Source: Bacteroidales bacterium (lineage in GTDB: Bacteria > Bacteroidota > Bacteroidia > Bacteroidales > UBA932). From it: DNA of 33,103 nucleotides. Shown here one piece after another: positions 24,336 to 32,958 of this stretch; within the stretch, counting starts at the first letter, position 1; every line of letters starts with the position of its first letter. The notes beneath the pieces are model-generated. The model saw only the letters and a program-made list of their open reading frames with translations, was not told the DNA's origin and searched no databases. The stretch is taken from contig JAAYCA010000031.1 of NCBI GenBank assembly GCA_012744435.1, positions 1-33,103 on the forward strand, in the 5' to 3' direction. Both the position numbers and the translations under genes were made by a program.

Positions 24336-25907
24336 ATGCTGACACACATTCATGGTGCGAAATGCATCGGGATCGACGCCGTCGAAGTGACGGTGGAGAT
24401 CGACATCGACCGGGGGATCGGCATCCACCTGGTCGGCCTGGCCGACGTGGCCGTCAAAGAGAGCCTGCTGCGAACGACCACGGCCCTGGAAGCGCTGGGC
24501 TTCCATATTCCCGGCAAAAAGATCGTCATCAACCTCGCGCCCGCCGACCTGCGCAAGAACGGCAGCGGATACGATCTCCCGATCGCCGTCGGGATCATCG
24601 CCGCCTCGGAACAGCGCGAACTCCCGCGCGCCGGACGTTTCATCCTCATGGGCGAGCTCGGCCTGGACGGAAGCGTACGTCCGATTCCGGGCGCGCTCCC
24701 CTTCGCCGAGATGGCCCGCAACGCGGGCTACGAAGGCATCATCCTGCCTGACGCCTCCGCCCTGGAGGCCTCCGGCTTCAAGGAGATGCAGATCTACGGC
24801 GTGGAAGGCCTGGCCGACGTGGTACGTATCCTCGAAGGGAGCGAAGACTGCCAGGACCTGCTGGTCTGGAACACGAAACGCTATCTCAAAGCGCACCGTG
24901 CACGGATGAACGCACCCCGCGAAGAAGGGGATATGGACTTCCGTGACATCATCGGCCAGGAGGGAGCCAAGCGCGGCGTCGAGATCGCCGCTTCCGGAGG
25001 GCACAACGTCATCATGGTCGGTGCGCCGGGCAGCGGGAAAAGCTCGCTCGCACGGGCCATGGCGGGAATCCTTCCGCCGATGACCAAGGAAGAGGCGCTC
25101 GTGGCGAGCAAGATCTATTCGGTCGCCGGCAAGGGGAGTCCGCAGGAAGGACTCATCCGCCGCCGCCCTTTCCGCGCCCCGCACTACTCCGCCTCGCTGC
25201 CCGCCATCATCGGCGGGGGCGGCGGCGACAGCATCCTCCCCGGGGAAGTCTCCCTGGCCCATGCGGGCGTACTTTTTCTCGATGAGATCGGGCAGATGCC
25301 CAAATCGGTCATCGAGGCCCTCCGGGGGCCGATCGAAGACCGTTATGTCTGCATTTCCCGGCTGAAGTCGAAGGTGGAGTTCCCGGCATCGTTCATGCTC
25401 GTGGCCGCCTCCAATCCCTGCCCCTGCGGCTATTATGGAGAAGGCGACCGCTGCACCTGCACCCCGACCCAGCGGCAGAACTACCTCGGGAAACTCTCCG
25501 GTCCGATTCTCGACAGGATCGACCTGCAGCTTTGGCTCCACAGCGTACCCGCCGACCGGATCGTGCGGGCGCAGAAGGCCGAACCCAGCGAAGCCGTGGC
25601 GGCCCGCGTGCTGAAAGCGCGCATCGCGCAGAAACATCGTTTCGCCGCCGAGGCGATCACCACCAACGCGGAGATGTCCATCAAACAGATCGAACGGCAC
25701 TGCCCCCTCAGCGAAGCCTGCCGGACCACGCTGGAGAGCCTCATGGCCAAGATGGGATTCTCGATGCGCGCCTACTACCGCATCATCCGGGTCGCACGCA
25801 CCATCGCAGACCTCGAGGGGGCGGACGACATCCGTCCCGCCCACCTGCTCGAGGCCGCTTCTTACCGTTTCCTGGACCGGCGAAGCCTCTACGAGATCAT
25901 GCGATGA
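24336..25907 (+). CDS. YifB/ComM-family Mg-chelatase-like AAA+ ATPase
   Basis: A 523-residue cytosolic AAA+ protein. The N-terminal Lon-like domain (about 1-175) contains VGLADVAVKESLLR and INLAPADLRKNGSGYDLPIA. The Mg-chelatase-type ATPase core has Walker A GAPGSGKSS (229-237) and Walker B GVLFLDEI (311-318), then the Cys-rich NPCPCGYYGEGDRCTCTP (360-377) and ILDRIDLQLWL. The C-terminal helical domain ends DIRPAHLLEAASYRFLDRRSL. ComM in naturally competent bacteria is a branch-migration helicase for incoming DNA; most bacteria with this gene are not known to be competent, so the role here is uncertain. It ends three bases before the convergent protease gene. Confidence 0.95.
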   Translation: MLTHIHGAKCIGIDAVEVTVEIDIDRGIGIHLVGLADVAVKESLLRTTTALEALGFHIPGKKIVINLAPADLRKNGSGYDLPIAVGIIAASEQRELPRAGRFILMGELGLDGSVRPIPGALPFAEMARNAGYEGIILPDASALEASGFKEMQIYGVEGLADVVRILEGSEDCQDLLVWNTKRYLKAHRARMNAPREEGDMDFRDIIGQEGAKRGVEIAASGGHNVIMVGAPGSGKSSLARAMAGILPPMTKEEALVASKIYSVAGKGSPQEGLIRRRPFRAPHYSASLPAIIGGGGGDSILPGEVSLAHAGVLFLDEIGQMPKSVIEALRGPIEDRYVCISRLKSKVEFPASFMLVAASNPCPCGYYGEGDRCTCTPTQRQNYLGKLSGPILDRIDLQLWLHSVPADRIVRAQKAEPSEAVAARVLKARIAQKHRFAAEAITTNAEMSIKQIERHCPLSEACRTTLESLMAKMGFSMRAYYRIIRVARTIADLEGADDIRPAHLLEAASYRFLDRRSLYEIMR

Positions 25908-25910
25908 GAG

Positions 25911-28900
25911 CTATTTGCTCTTGTCCGGAGCGGCCGGAGTGCCGGGGAGCGGCTTGTAGTTCTTCAACTCGCCCTGGAGGTATTCCACGGCCTTCTCCAG
26001 CTGCGCATCCTGGCCGAGCCAGTCCTCGAAGGGATTAATGTCCACCTCGATGTCGGGATCCACTCCGTAGCCTTCGATGATCCATTCGCCCTCCGTGGAA
26101 TAGGAGGTGAAGAACGGAGTGCGCATATCCTGGCCGTCCACGAACTGGCGCGAGCCGGAAATGCCCACGATGCCGCCCCAGGAACGCGTGCCGATCAGCT
26201 TGCCGAGGCCCAGCTGCCGGAAACCGTACGGGAAGAGGTCGCCGTCGGAAGAGGAATACTTGTCGATCAGGCAGACCTTCGGACCATAGAACGTCTCGTT
26301 CGGGACGGGCTGGTTACCGCCGTTGCGGTACATGTTGACCCGGTAAACCTCGCGCTGGAGGCGCTCCAGGATCATCGGGGAGACATTGCCGCCACCGTTC
26401 ATGCGGTCATCCACGATCAGGGCCTTCTTGTCCAGCTGCGCATAGAACAGCTTGGTAAACATGTCCAGACCCTCCGTGCTCATGTCAGGGATGTGGATAT
26501 AGCCGATCTGTCCGCCGGAGAGTTTGTCCACCTTCTCGATATTGGTCTGGACCCACTCGTAATATGCCAGGTTCGACTCGTCGGAGACCGGCTTGACATA
26601 CACGGTACGCGCGTCCTTGCCGGAAGCGTTGGCGGCGATCTTCAGGGAGACGGTCTTGCCGGCCTTGCCGATGAGGGCCTTGCCCGGATCGGGAAGATCC
26701 TTCGCCGGCGTACCGTTCACCTCCACGATGTACTCACCCACTTTGGCATCCACGCCGGGAGTGCGCAGCGGGCTGCGCAGGGAGGCGTCCCAGTCGGCGC
26801 CGCGGAAGATCTTCTCGATCTTGAACGCGCCCGTGCGCTTGTCCTTGCTGTACTGTGCGCCCAGCAGGCCCGTGGCGATGCGCGGGATCGTCGGACTCTC
26901 GCCCGAGGTGATATAGGCGTGGCCGATGCTGAGCTCGCCGAGCATCTCGCCGATGAGGTAGGTCAGGTCGTCGCGGTGCTTCACATAGGGCACCATCTGG
27001 CCGTATTTTTCACGCATGTGGTCCCAATCCACGCCATGCATGTTCTCCACGTAGAAATTGTCGCGGGTGATGCGCCAGCTCTCGTCGAAAATCTGGGCCC
27101 ATTCCGCCTCGTGGTCGATCATCATGTCCATCTCTCCGGTCGGAACCGCCCCGCCGCGTGCAGGACCGCCGCCGAAAGCGACGACCTTGTACTGCCCGTC
27201 GCTGCGCACCAGCGCCTTCTTGGCGTCCGGCGTGAGGGTGAGCGGCATGTCGGCGGGGCCGTCGCCGGTCTGAAGGGTTTTCAGGTCAAAGGTCTTGACC
27301 CCGGCTCCACTGCGGCCGCCGGCTCCCGGCATCCCGCCGCCGAAAGAACTGTAATACAGTTTGTCGCCGTCGGCGAGCATCAAACGATAGCGGCCGGCCG
27401 GCAGCGGGAGCGCCGTGACGCGCTGCCCGAGACCGTCCACATCAACCTTTGTAACCGGCGTGGACGCCGCAGGGGCGGCTTTATCGTTTTTCTGGGCGCC
27501 TTTTCCATCATTCCGGGCTTGGTCCGGGATCTCGTACTCGTCATTGCCCATCACCAGCGGGTTCGGCGTCTCCTTCGCGAGCGGGAGGATGAACACATAG
27601 TCGGAGACCGTGTAGGAGGCGTTCCACTCCACGTCGGAGTACTGCGAACGGAAGTCGCGGGACGAGGTGAAGAACAGATACTTGCCGTCGCGGGAGAACA
27701 GCGGCGAAGAAGCGCTGTACCAGCGGTCGGTCACGGGATAGCTCTTGCGCGCCTTGAGGTCGAAGAGATACACGGCGCTGAAGAAATTGGGCTGCGAGGT
27801 AGTATAGGCGGCCCAGGCGCCGTCCGGCGACAGGGCAAAGCCGCGGATGGCGGCGTTCTCGCCCACGATGATGCGGCTGACCGCCTTGGTCGCCACATCC
27901 AGTTCGCACACATCCCAGTGGAGCGTGGAGAAATAGAGCTTCTTGCCGTCCGGACTCCAAATGAGGTTGGACGGATAACCCTCCTTGAAGGAGGTAAGGC
28001 AGGTCGCCTCGGTCATCTTGTCGGCCGGGGCGGTGTAGATCTGGTATTCGCCGGAGACGTCGGAGATCCAGGCGATGCGGGAGCCGTCCGGGCTCCATTC
28101 CGCCTCGCGCTCATGGGAATCGGGAGACTGGGAGATGTTCACCACCGGACCCTTCTCCGCCGGGAGGGAGAAGATGTCGCCGCGGGCGACCATCAGCACG
28201 CGCTTGCCGTCCGGAGAAAGGCTGTAGCCGCTGATGGACAGATTGTTGCCGTTGCGGTACTCGCTGCGGCTCCAGACATCGTCGTCGGCCAGCTGGATGG
28301 AAACCTTCTCGGCCGCACCTTTGCGGACATCATATTTGTAGATGTAACCGCCGTTCTCGAAGACGACGAAACCGTCGGCGCTGTGGGCCGGGAACTTGCA
28401 GTCGTACTCGGTGAAGCTGGTGACCTTGCGGCTCTGCTTGCTGCGGGTGTCGTACACGAAGAGGTTCATCGTGCGGTCACGGTCGGACAGGTAGTAGATC
28501 TCGTTGCCAATCCACATCGGGAAGATGTCCTGGGCGTCGTTGTCCGTAATCTTCTCGAGCTTGGTCGTCCCCACCGTGTTGATCCAGATGTCGTCGGCCT
28601 GGCCGCCGCGATAGTACTTCCAGGTGCGGAACTCGCGGAACATCCGGTTCATCGCAAGCTGCCTGCCGTCCGGCGAATAGGAGCAGAAGCCGCCCTCCGT
28701 CGTCGGGATGAACTCGGGCAGTCCGCCCTCGGCGTCCACCTTGCAGAGCTGGGCCCGCAGGCCGCTGAAGCACCACTGCTTGCTGCGATAGACGATCTGC
28801 TTGCCGTCGGGCGTCCAGCCCATGACGATGTTGTTGGGACCCATGCGCTCGCCCACCTGGTCACGGCCCACGAGGGCGCTGTAGGTCAGGCGCTTGGGCT

Positions 28901-29198
28901 CGCCTCCCGTAATCGGAATGGTGTAAACTTCCGTGTTGCCGTCGTACTGGGCGGTGAAGGCGACGGTCTTGCCGTCCGGGGAGACCTTCGGGAAACATTC
29001 GTAGCCGACATCGGAGGTCAGCTTGACGGCGCGGCCGCCGTCAATGTCCACGCTGTAGAGATTGCCGGCATAGCAGAATACAATCTTGCCGCCGCCCACG
29101 GCGGGGAAGCGGAGCAGGCGCGCCTCTTCGGCGGCCGGGGCCGCCTGCAGCTGCATGGCAGCCGCAAGAAGGCAGAGGGATAAAAGGATTCTTTTCAT
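25911..29198 (-). CDS. tricorn-type S41 serine protease, secreted
   Basis: A 1095-residue protein with signal peptide MKRILLSLCLLAAAMQLQA. The N-terminal part (about 25-540) consists of TolB/WD40-like propeller repeats (SPDGKTVAF, WTPDGKQIVY, WSPDGSRIAW, LSPDGAWAAY). A linker, a tricorn core segment (EIMFDESWRITRDNFY-like), a PDZ domain (about 800-870) and the S41 protease domain follow. The catalytic set matches archaeal tricorn: His760 in GHAYITSG, Ser984-Asp985 in SSDGD, and Glu1042 in EGYGVDPD. The Ser-Glu distance of 58 equals that of tricorn. Likely a periplasmic or surface peptidase. At about 553-575 an extra segment (EIPDQARNDG, then Lys/Ala-rich) is encoded by a palindromic repeat. 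It follows the hexosaminidase by 15 bases. Confidence 0.93.
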   Translation of the reverse strand: MKRILLSLCLLAAAMQLQAAPAAEEARLLRFPAVGGGKIVFCYAGNLYSVDIDGGRAVKLTSDVGYECFPKVSPDGKTVAFTAQYDGNTEVYTIPITGGEPKRLTYSALVGRDQVGERMGPNNIVMGWTPDGKQIVYRSKQWCFSGLRAQLCKVDAEGGLPEFIPTTEGGFCSYSPDGRQLAMNRMFREFRTWKYYRGGQADDIWINTVGTTKLEKITDNDAQDIFPMWIGNEIYYLSDRDRTMNLFVYDTRSKQSRKVTSFTEYDCKFPAHSADGFVVFENGGYIYKYDVRKGAAEKVSIQLADDDVWSRSEYRNGNNLSISGYSLSPDGKRVLMVARGDIFSLPAEKGPVVNISQSPDSHEREAEWSPDGSRIAWISDVSGEYQIYTAPADKMTEATCLTSFKEGYPSNLIWSPDGKKLYFSTLHWDVCELDVATKAVSRIIVGENAAIRGFALSPDGAWAAYTTSQPNFFSAVYLFDLKARKSYPVTDRWYSASSPLFSRDGKYLFFTSSRDFRSQYSDVEWNASYTVSDYVFILPLAKETPNPLVMGNDEYEIPDQARNDGKGAQKNDKAAPAASTPVTKVDVDGLGQRVTALPLPAGRYRLMLADGDKLYYSSFGGGMPGAGGRSGAGVKTFDLKTLQTGDGPADMPLTLTPDAKKALVRSDGQYKVVAFGGGPARGGAVPTGEMDMMIDHEAEWAQIFDESWRITRDNFYVENMHGVDWDHMREKYGQMVPYVKHRDDLTYLIGEMLGELSIGHAYITSGESPTIPRIATGLLGAQYSKDKRTGAFKIEKIFRGADWDASLRSPLRTPGVDAKVGEYIVEVNGTPAKDLPDPGKALIGKAGKTVSLKIAANASGKDARTVYVKPVSDESNLAYYEWVQTNIEKVDKLSGGQIGYIHIPDMSTEGLDMFTKLFYAQLDKKALIVDDRMNGGGNVSPMILERLQREVYRVNMYRNGGNQPVPNETFYGPKVCLIDKYSSSDGDLFPYGFRQLGLGKLIGTRSWGGIVGISGSRQFVDGQDMRTPFFTSYSTEGEWIIEGYGVDPDIEVDINPFEDWLGQDAQLEKAVEYLQGELKNYKPLPGTPAAPDKSK
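27506..27533. repeat. palindromic repeat inside the tricorn protease gene
   Basis: ATTCCGG (27510-27516) and CCGGGAT (27524-27530) are near-perfect inverted arms. On the gene strand the repeat encodes IPDQARND within a Lys/Ala-rich linker, outside the catalytic domain. From memory, similar palindromes encoding this peptide recur in many bacterial genomes; this was not checked. Confidence 0.5.
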
Positions 29199-29213
29199 AT
29201 TGTTGTAACACAG

Positions 29214-30851
29214 TTATTTCCTATAGTTGTAGCCGGCGGCATCAAGGACCGGATATTCGTGTTCGGCAAGCACGCGCAGGAAGCGCTCCGGATCCCGCTG
29301 GCCTTCCTGGCACCACTGCACTTCGGACAGGGCGAGCAGGCGCGGCAGCAGCATGTATTCCAGGTGTTCCGGGGTGCTGATGTATTCCGTCCAGAGATTG
29401 GCCTGCACCCCGAGGATATGGCGGGCGTCTTCCGGGGCGATCCCGTCGAGCGGGTCGAAGGAGTAGATCCGTTCGAGCGTGACCACGCCGCCGAAGCCCA
29501 GCGGCTCGCCGGCGGGATCCTCCGCCTGACGGTAATCGAAATAGCAGTGGGAGGTAGGGGTCAGGATGGCGTCGAAACCCTTGCGGGAAGCTTCCTGCGC
29601 ACCGGCCATGCCCCGCCAGGACATCACGGTCGCGCCCGGGGCGAGCTCTCCCTCGAGGATCTCGTCCCAGCCGATGATCTTCTTGCCTTTGGTGGCCAGG
29701 AAGGCCTGAATGCGCTTCGTCACGTAGCTCTGCAGGTACTGCTCCGCCGTGAATCGCCCGTCGTCGTGCAGGCCCAGCTCGCGGATTTTCGCCTGGCAGT
29801 CCGGGCACTTCTTCCATTCGTCCTTGGGACACTCGTCCCCGCCGATGTGGATGTACTCGCCCGGGAAGAGCTCCGCCACCTCCGAGAGCACGGTCTCGAG
29901 GAAGGTGAACGTACTCTCCCTGCCCACGCAAAGGACCTGGTCGGACACGCCCCACCGCGTCCAGGCGGCATAAGGGCCGCCGGTGCAACCGAGTTCGGGA
30001 TAGGCCGACAGGGCGGCCAGCATGTGGCCCGGGAGATCGATCTCCGGCACCACCGTGATGCCGCGCGCCGCGGCATAATCCACCACTTCGCGGATCTCGT
30101 CCTGCGAATAGAAGCCGCCGTAGCGGATCCCGTCATTGGAATCGAAGTCACGGCCGATCATCGTGCCTTCCCGCCAGCAGGCGATCTGGCTGAGGAGCGG
30201 GTACGCCTTGATCTCGATGCGCCAGCCCTGGTCGTCCGTGAGATGCCAGTGGAAACGGTTCAGCTTGTACATCGCCATCACGTCGAGGTAACGCTTGACT
30301 TCGTCCACGCTCCAGAAATGGCGGGATGAGTCGAGGTGCATGCCCCGCCAGGCGAAACGCGGACGGTCTTCGATGAGACAGGCCGGAATGACCCAGCGTT
30401 CGCGGTCGGCGGTCCCGGTGCCGTAGATGGCCGCAGGAAGCAGCTGACGGAGGGTCTGCAGGGCATAGAGTACGCCGCTGGTCGAACTGGCGCGCACGAC
30501 AGCCCGACGGGTGCTGACATCCAGCGAATAGGCTTCCGGCTCCAGGGAAGCGTCTTTCAGGAAAACGAGCCCCTTGACCTTGCCCGACGCCGCGGCGCCG
30601 GACAGCCCGACGGGAGCGGAAAAGGGACAGGCGCGGCCGCTGACATAACCCAACTGTGCAGCGAAGGCGGCCACGGCCTCCCGCGCCGTCTCATCGAAGG
30701 CGGGGTCACACTTGACGGGCGCTCCGGACAGCCGGAGACTCCCCTTCAGGAGCGTTGCCTTCATCGGCAGCGGGACGATGCCGTCAAGCCCCCCTGCATG
30801 GGCACACAGGGCGATCAGAAAAGCGGCAAGGAGGGTCGTCAATCGTTTCAT
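29214..30851 (-). CDS. beta-N-acetylhexosaminidase, GH20
   Basis: Secreted exo-glycosidase that removes terminal N-acetyl-glucosamine or -galactosamine. From the start at 30851 (MKRLTTLLAAFLIALCAHAG, a signal peptide) the chain is 545 residues; an ATG six codons upstream would spoil the signal. An N-terminal GH20b-like domain (about 25-160) precedes the catalytic barrel: RGMHLDSSRHFW (169-180), RFHWHLTDDQGWRIEI (199-214), VVPEIDLPGHMLAAL (267-281) and HIGGDE with catalytic Asp339-Glu340. The residues that bind the acetamido group (Asp/Glu pair, DDQGW) are present. It lies 14 bases after the transporter gene and 15 before the protease, so all are probably co-transcribed. Confidence 0.96.
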   Translation of the reverse strand: MKRLTTLLAAFLIALCAHAGGLDGIVPLPMKATLLKGSLRLSGAPVKCDPAFDETAREAVAAFAAQLGYVSGRACPFSAPVGLSGAAASGKVKGLVFLKDASLEPEAYSLDVSTRRAVVRASSTSGVLYALQTLRQLLPAAIYGTGTADRERWVIPACLIEDRPRFAWRGMHLDSSRHFWSVDEVKRYLDVMAMYKLNRFHWHLTDDQGWRIEIKAYPLLSQIACWREGTMIGRDFDSNDGIRYGGFYSQDEIREVVDYAAARGITVVPEIDLPGHMLAALSAYPELGCTGGPYAAWTRWGVSDQVLCVGRESTFTFLETVLSEVAELFPGEYIHIGGDECPKDEWKKCPDCQAKIRELGLHDDGRFTAEQYLQSYVTKRIQAFLATKGKKIIGWDEILEGELAPGATVMSWRGMAGAQEASRKGFDAILTPTSHCYFDYRQAEDPAGEPLGFGGVVTLERIYSFDPLDGIAPEDARHILGVQANLWTEYISTPEHLEYMLLPRLLALSEVQWCQEGQRDPERFLRVLAEHEYPVLDAAGYNYRK

Positions 30852-30865
30852 CGGGATAAAGATAC

Positions 30866-31462
30866 TCAATAAATGACAAGTCCTACAACGGCAGCGCCGA
30901 GAATGACGGCGATCGGGCCGGCGCGCCGGGTGATACCGGCGAGGAAAGCCACGGCAAAGATCGCCCAGGCTTTCCAGTCGGGGAAATTCTCCTGCAGCAC
31001 GGAGACCTCCGGACGCGGGCCGTTCCAGACGACCTGGAAGATGAGCACGAGGGCCGCGGCACCGATCAGGCCGGCCACGGCGGGCCGCATGGCCTGCATC
31101 ATGTCGGCAAAGGCCCGGCTCTCGTGGAATTTATTGAACGCGCGGATGATCAGGAAGAAAATCAGGAAGGAAGGCAGCACGACGGCAAGGGTGGCAAGCG
31201 TCGAACCAAGGATGCCTGCGAATGCTCCGTAGCCTGCGTTCTGCATGACTTCGTAGCCGACATAGGTCGCACAGTTGATGCCGATCGGGCCCGGGGTGGA
31301 CTGGGAAATGGCCACGATGTCCGTGAATTCGGCCTGGCTGATCCACGGGTGGGTCGTCACGACCTGTCCCTGGATGAGGGAAAGCATCGCACCGCCGCCG
31401 CCGAAATTGAACAGGCCGATGAAGAAGAAAGTGTAGAAAAGTTGTCCCAGCAGTCCGATCAT
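30866..31462 (-). CDS. chromate transporter family protein, second subunit
   Basis: A 198-residue half-size CHR-family membrane protein starting MIGLLGQLFYTFFFIGLFNFG. Motifs: FNFGGGGAMLSLIQ (about 17-30) and SQSTPGPIGINCATYVGY (about 50-67), then a run of membrane helices. Short CHR proteins act as pairs, as here. Members export chromate, but many gut bacteria carry them without known chromate exposure, so the true substrate is uncertain. The long upstream frame is antisense-free but lies inside the first subunit; the ATG at 31462 overlaps that gene's TGA by four bases. Confidence 0.9.
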   Translation of the reverse strand: MIGLLGQLFYTFFFIGLFNFGGGGAMLSLIQGQVVTTHPWISQAEFTDIVAISQSTPGPIGINCATYVGYEVMQNAGYGAFAGILGSTLATLAVVLPSFLIFFLIIRAFNKFHESRAFADMMQAMRPAVAGLIGAAALVLIFQVVWNGPRPEVSVLQENFPDWKAWAIFAVAFLAGITRRAGPIAVILGAAVVGLVIY

Positions 31463-32010
31463 ACTTTCTTTTTTTGGCGAAGCAGGGACACGCACACGGA
31501 CACGGACAGGGTCACGAGGATGATCCAGATCGGAGAAACTTTCAGGAAGGCGACGCCCAGCAGGGATCCGATGGCAATCAGCCAGGTCCACCACTGTCTG
31601 CAGCCGCTCTTCGCCATCCGCACGGCGGGCACGAGGATCAGGGCCACGGCCGCCGGCCGGACGCCCTGGAAGATGCGGCGGACGATGTCATTGTCCTTGA
31701 ATTCGGTGAAAAACATTGCGATCAGCAGGATGATGACCAGCGAAGGAAGCACGGCCCCGACCGACGACACGATGCTCCCCCGGATCCCTCTGATCTTGTG
31801 GCCCGTGTAGATGGCCATATTGACCGCAAGGATGCCGGGGGCGCTCTGTGCCAGCACGATGATGTCCTGTATGTCCGCCTCGGATATCCAGCGGCGCCGG
31901 AGCATTTCCTGCTCGATCAACGGAAGCATTGCGTATCCGCCGCCGATGGTGAACGCCCCCATCTTGGCGAATACGCAAAAGAGTTGCCAGAGTGTAGCTT
32001 GCGCGGCCAC
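31459..32010 (-). CDS. chromate transporter family protein, first subunit
   Basis: A 183-residue half-size CHR protein. The homology begins at about LWQLFCVFAKMGAFTIGGGYAML, and the only fitting start is a GTG at 32010, whose G is the last base of the upstream gene's TAG (TAGTG). Longer frames run in the wrong frame through the upstream gene. Motifs GAFTIGGGYAMLPLIEQE and AQSAPGILAVNMAIYTG match the CHR domain, with five or six membrane helices. It overlaps the second subunit by four bases, so the pair is translationally coupled. Confidence 0.88.
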   Translation of the reverse strand: MAAQATLWQLFCVFAKMGAFTIGGGYAMLPLIEQEMLRRRWISEADIQDIIVLAQSAPGILAVNMAIYTGHKIRGIRGSIVSSVGAVLPSLVIILLIAMFFTEFKDNDIVRRIFQGVRPAAVALILVPAVRMAKSGCRQWWTWLIAIGSLLGVAFLKVSPIWIILVTLSVSVCVSLLRQKKKV

Positions 32011-32627
32011 TATGCCTCGCCCGCCTCCTTCATCGCATCGGCTTTTTCGGCAAAGTGCCGGTACATCAGAGCCTCGACGGCGACGGCATAGGCGGCGCCT
32101 GCGACAGCGACGAGAATGGCGAAGACAACGCCGACCTTCGGAATCAGCGAGAAGATGCCGGCGACGACGCCGATCAGCAAGCCGGTGAGCAGGCCGATGA
32201 AGAAGATGCGCCATTTCTCGCCGAGGGTGACGTCATAGCTCAGCGTAAGGCTCTTGAGCGGAGAGGTGCCTTTGTCCAGCATCAGGTACATTCCGAAACG
32301 CCAGGCGATGGAGAGGACGAGGGCCGGGATGAACACGAAAATCGCAGCCGCGCCGACACCCACGCTCTGGAAACCCATCAACAGGAAGATGTTTCCGAAG
32401 TTCTTGAAGTTGCTCTGGTCAAAGATGGACACGGGGTCCACCACCTCGCCGCGGCTCATGGCCATGACAGCCTTGTACAAACCGATGGTCGTACCGACGT
32501 TCAGGTACGGTATCCACACCGTGATCACATACAGAATGACAAGAAGGATAAGAGAAAGGACATTCTTCATCCCAAGCTGGAACGCATCCTTGATGGTGTC
32601 CAGTACGTTGATTTTCGGATAATCCAT
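32010..32627 (-). CDS. polytopic membrane protein (DUF975-like)
   Basis: A 205-residue inner-membrane protein with about five hydrophobic segments (LSLILLVILYVITVWIPYL, GVGAAAIFVFIPALVLSIAW, IFFIGLLTGLLIGVVAGIF, VGVVFAILVAVAGAAYAVAV). The pattern resembles DUF975/'glycerophosphoryl diester phosphodiesterase membrane' type proteins, but no catalytic domain is present and I cannot assign a function. The Lys/Gly motif LDKGTSPLKSLTLSYDVT is a recognisable conserved loop. It is the first gene of the operon that continues with the chromate-type pair, the hexosaminidase and the protease. Confidence 0.75.
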   Translation of the reverse strand: MDYPKINVLDTIKDAFQLGMKNVLSLILLVILYVITVWIPYLNVGTTIGLYKAVMAMSRGEVVDPVSIFDQSNFKNFGNIFLLMGFQSVGVGAAAIFVFIPALVLSIAWRFGMYLMLDKGTSPLKSLTLSYDVTLGEKWRIFFIGLLTGLLIGVVAGIFSLIPKVGVVFAILVAVAGAAYAVAVEALMYRHFAEKADAMKEAGEA

Positions 32628-32650
32628 GGAGATTGAGGTTTAGCGTACCT

Positions 32651-32658
32651 CAAATATC
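32651..32658 (-). promoter_or_regulatory. candidate -7 element for the membrane protein-transporter-hexosaminidase operon
   Basis: GATATTTG on the minus strand, one mismatch to TAnnTTTG, 23 bases before the start at 32627. It lies downstream of the tRNA-Ala terminator, so the operon is not read from the rRNA promoter. Confidence 0.45.
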
Positions 32659-32713
32659 GCTAAAAAAACCGAAAAGACAAACAGGATGGATCCGGAGCCG
32701 TACGGCTCAATCG

Positions 32714-32749
32714 AAAAAAGGCCTCCGGCAAATGCCGAAAGCCTTTTTT
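32714..32749 (-). terminator. intrinsic terminator directly after tRNA-Ala
   Basis: AAAAAAGGC and GCCTTTTTT pair outside CGGC/GCCG, giving a stem of about 16 bp (including G-T pairs) with an ATTT loop and a run of six Ts. It begins two bases after the tRNA-Ala discriminator. The symmetric A/T runs would let it work in both directions. Confidence 0.9.
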
Positions 32750-32750
32750 G

Positions 32751-32823
32751 TGGAGGTAGTCGGATTCGAACCGGCGACCCCAACATTGCAAATGTTGTGC
32801 TCTACCAACTGAGCTATACCCCC
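32751..32823 (-). tRNA. tRNA-Ala (anticodon TGC)
   Basis: The acceptor stem GGGGGTA pairs with TACCTCC, with discriminator A at 32751. The anticodon arm has loop TTTGCAA, giving TGC. The T arm contains GGTTCGAATCC. It is the usual second tRNA of a bacterial 16S-23S spacer. No CCA is encoded. Confidence 0.97.
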
Positions 32824-32831
32824 AGATGAAT

Positions 32832-32870
32832 AAAAAAAACGAAACATCCGCGTTGCCACAGTTGTTTCGT
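32832..32870 (-). terminator. terminator-like hairpin between tRNA-Ile and tRNA-Ala
   Basis: ACGAAACA and TGTTTCGT pair, then CTGTG/CGCGG closes a GCAA tetraloop, and eight Ts follow. The T run ends eight bases before tRNA-Ala. It may be a terminator, an RNase-processing stem, or a site overridden by rRNA antitermination. Confidence 0.6.
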
Positions 32871-32884
32871 ATTTCTTCTACAAG

Positions 32885-32958
32885 TAGGCCCGCGCGGAGT
32901 TGAACCGCGGACCTCCACATTATCAGTGTGGCGCTCTAACCAACTGAGCTACGAGCCT
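32885..32958 (-). tRNA. tRNA-Ile (anticodon GAT)
   Basis: The acceptor stem AGGCTCG pairs with CGGGCCT, with discriminator A at 32885. The anticodon arm CCACACTGATAATGTGG gives GAT. The T arm contains GGTTCAACTCC. It follows 16S by 92 bases, in the normal spacer position. No CCA is encoded. Confidence 0.97.

Noticed and set aside
26493..29183. Long open frame (896 codons) on the plus strand opposite the tricorn protease
   Set aside because: It is antisense to a well-supported protease, with no recognisable domain, promoter or start context.
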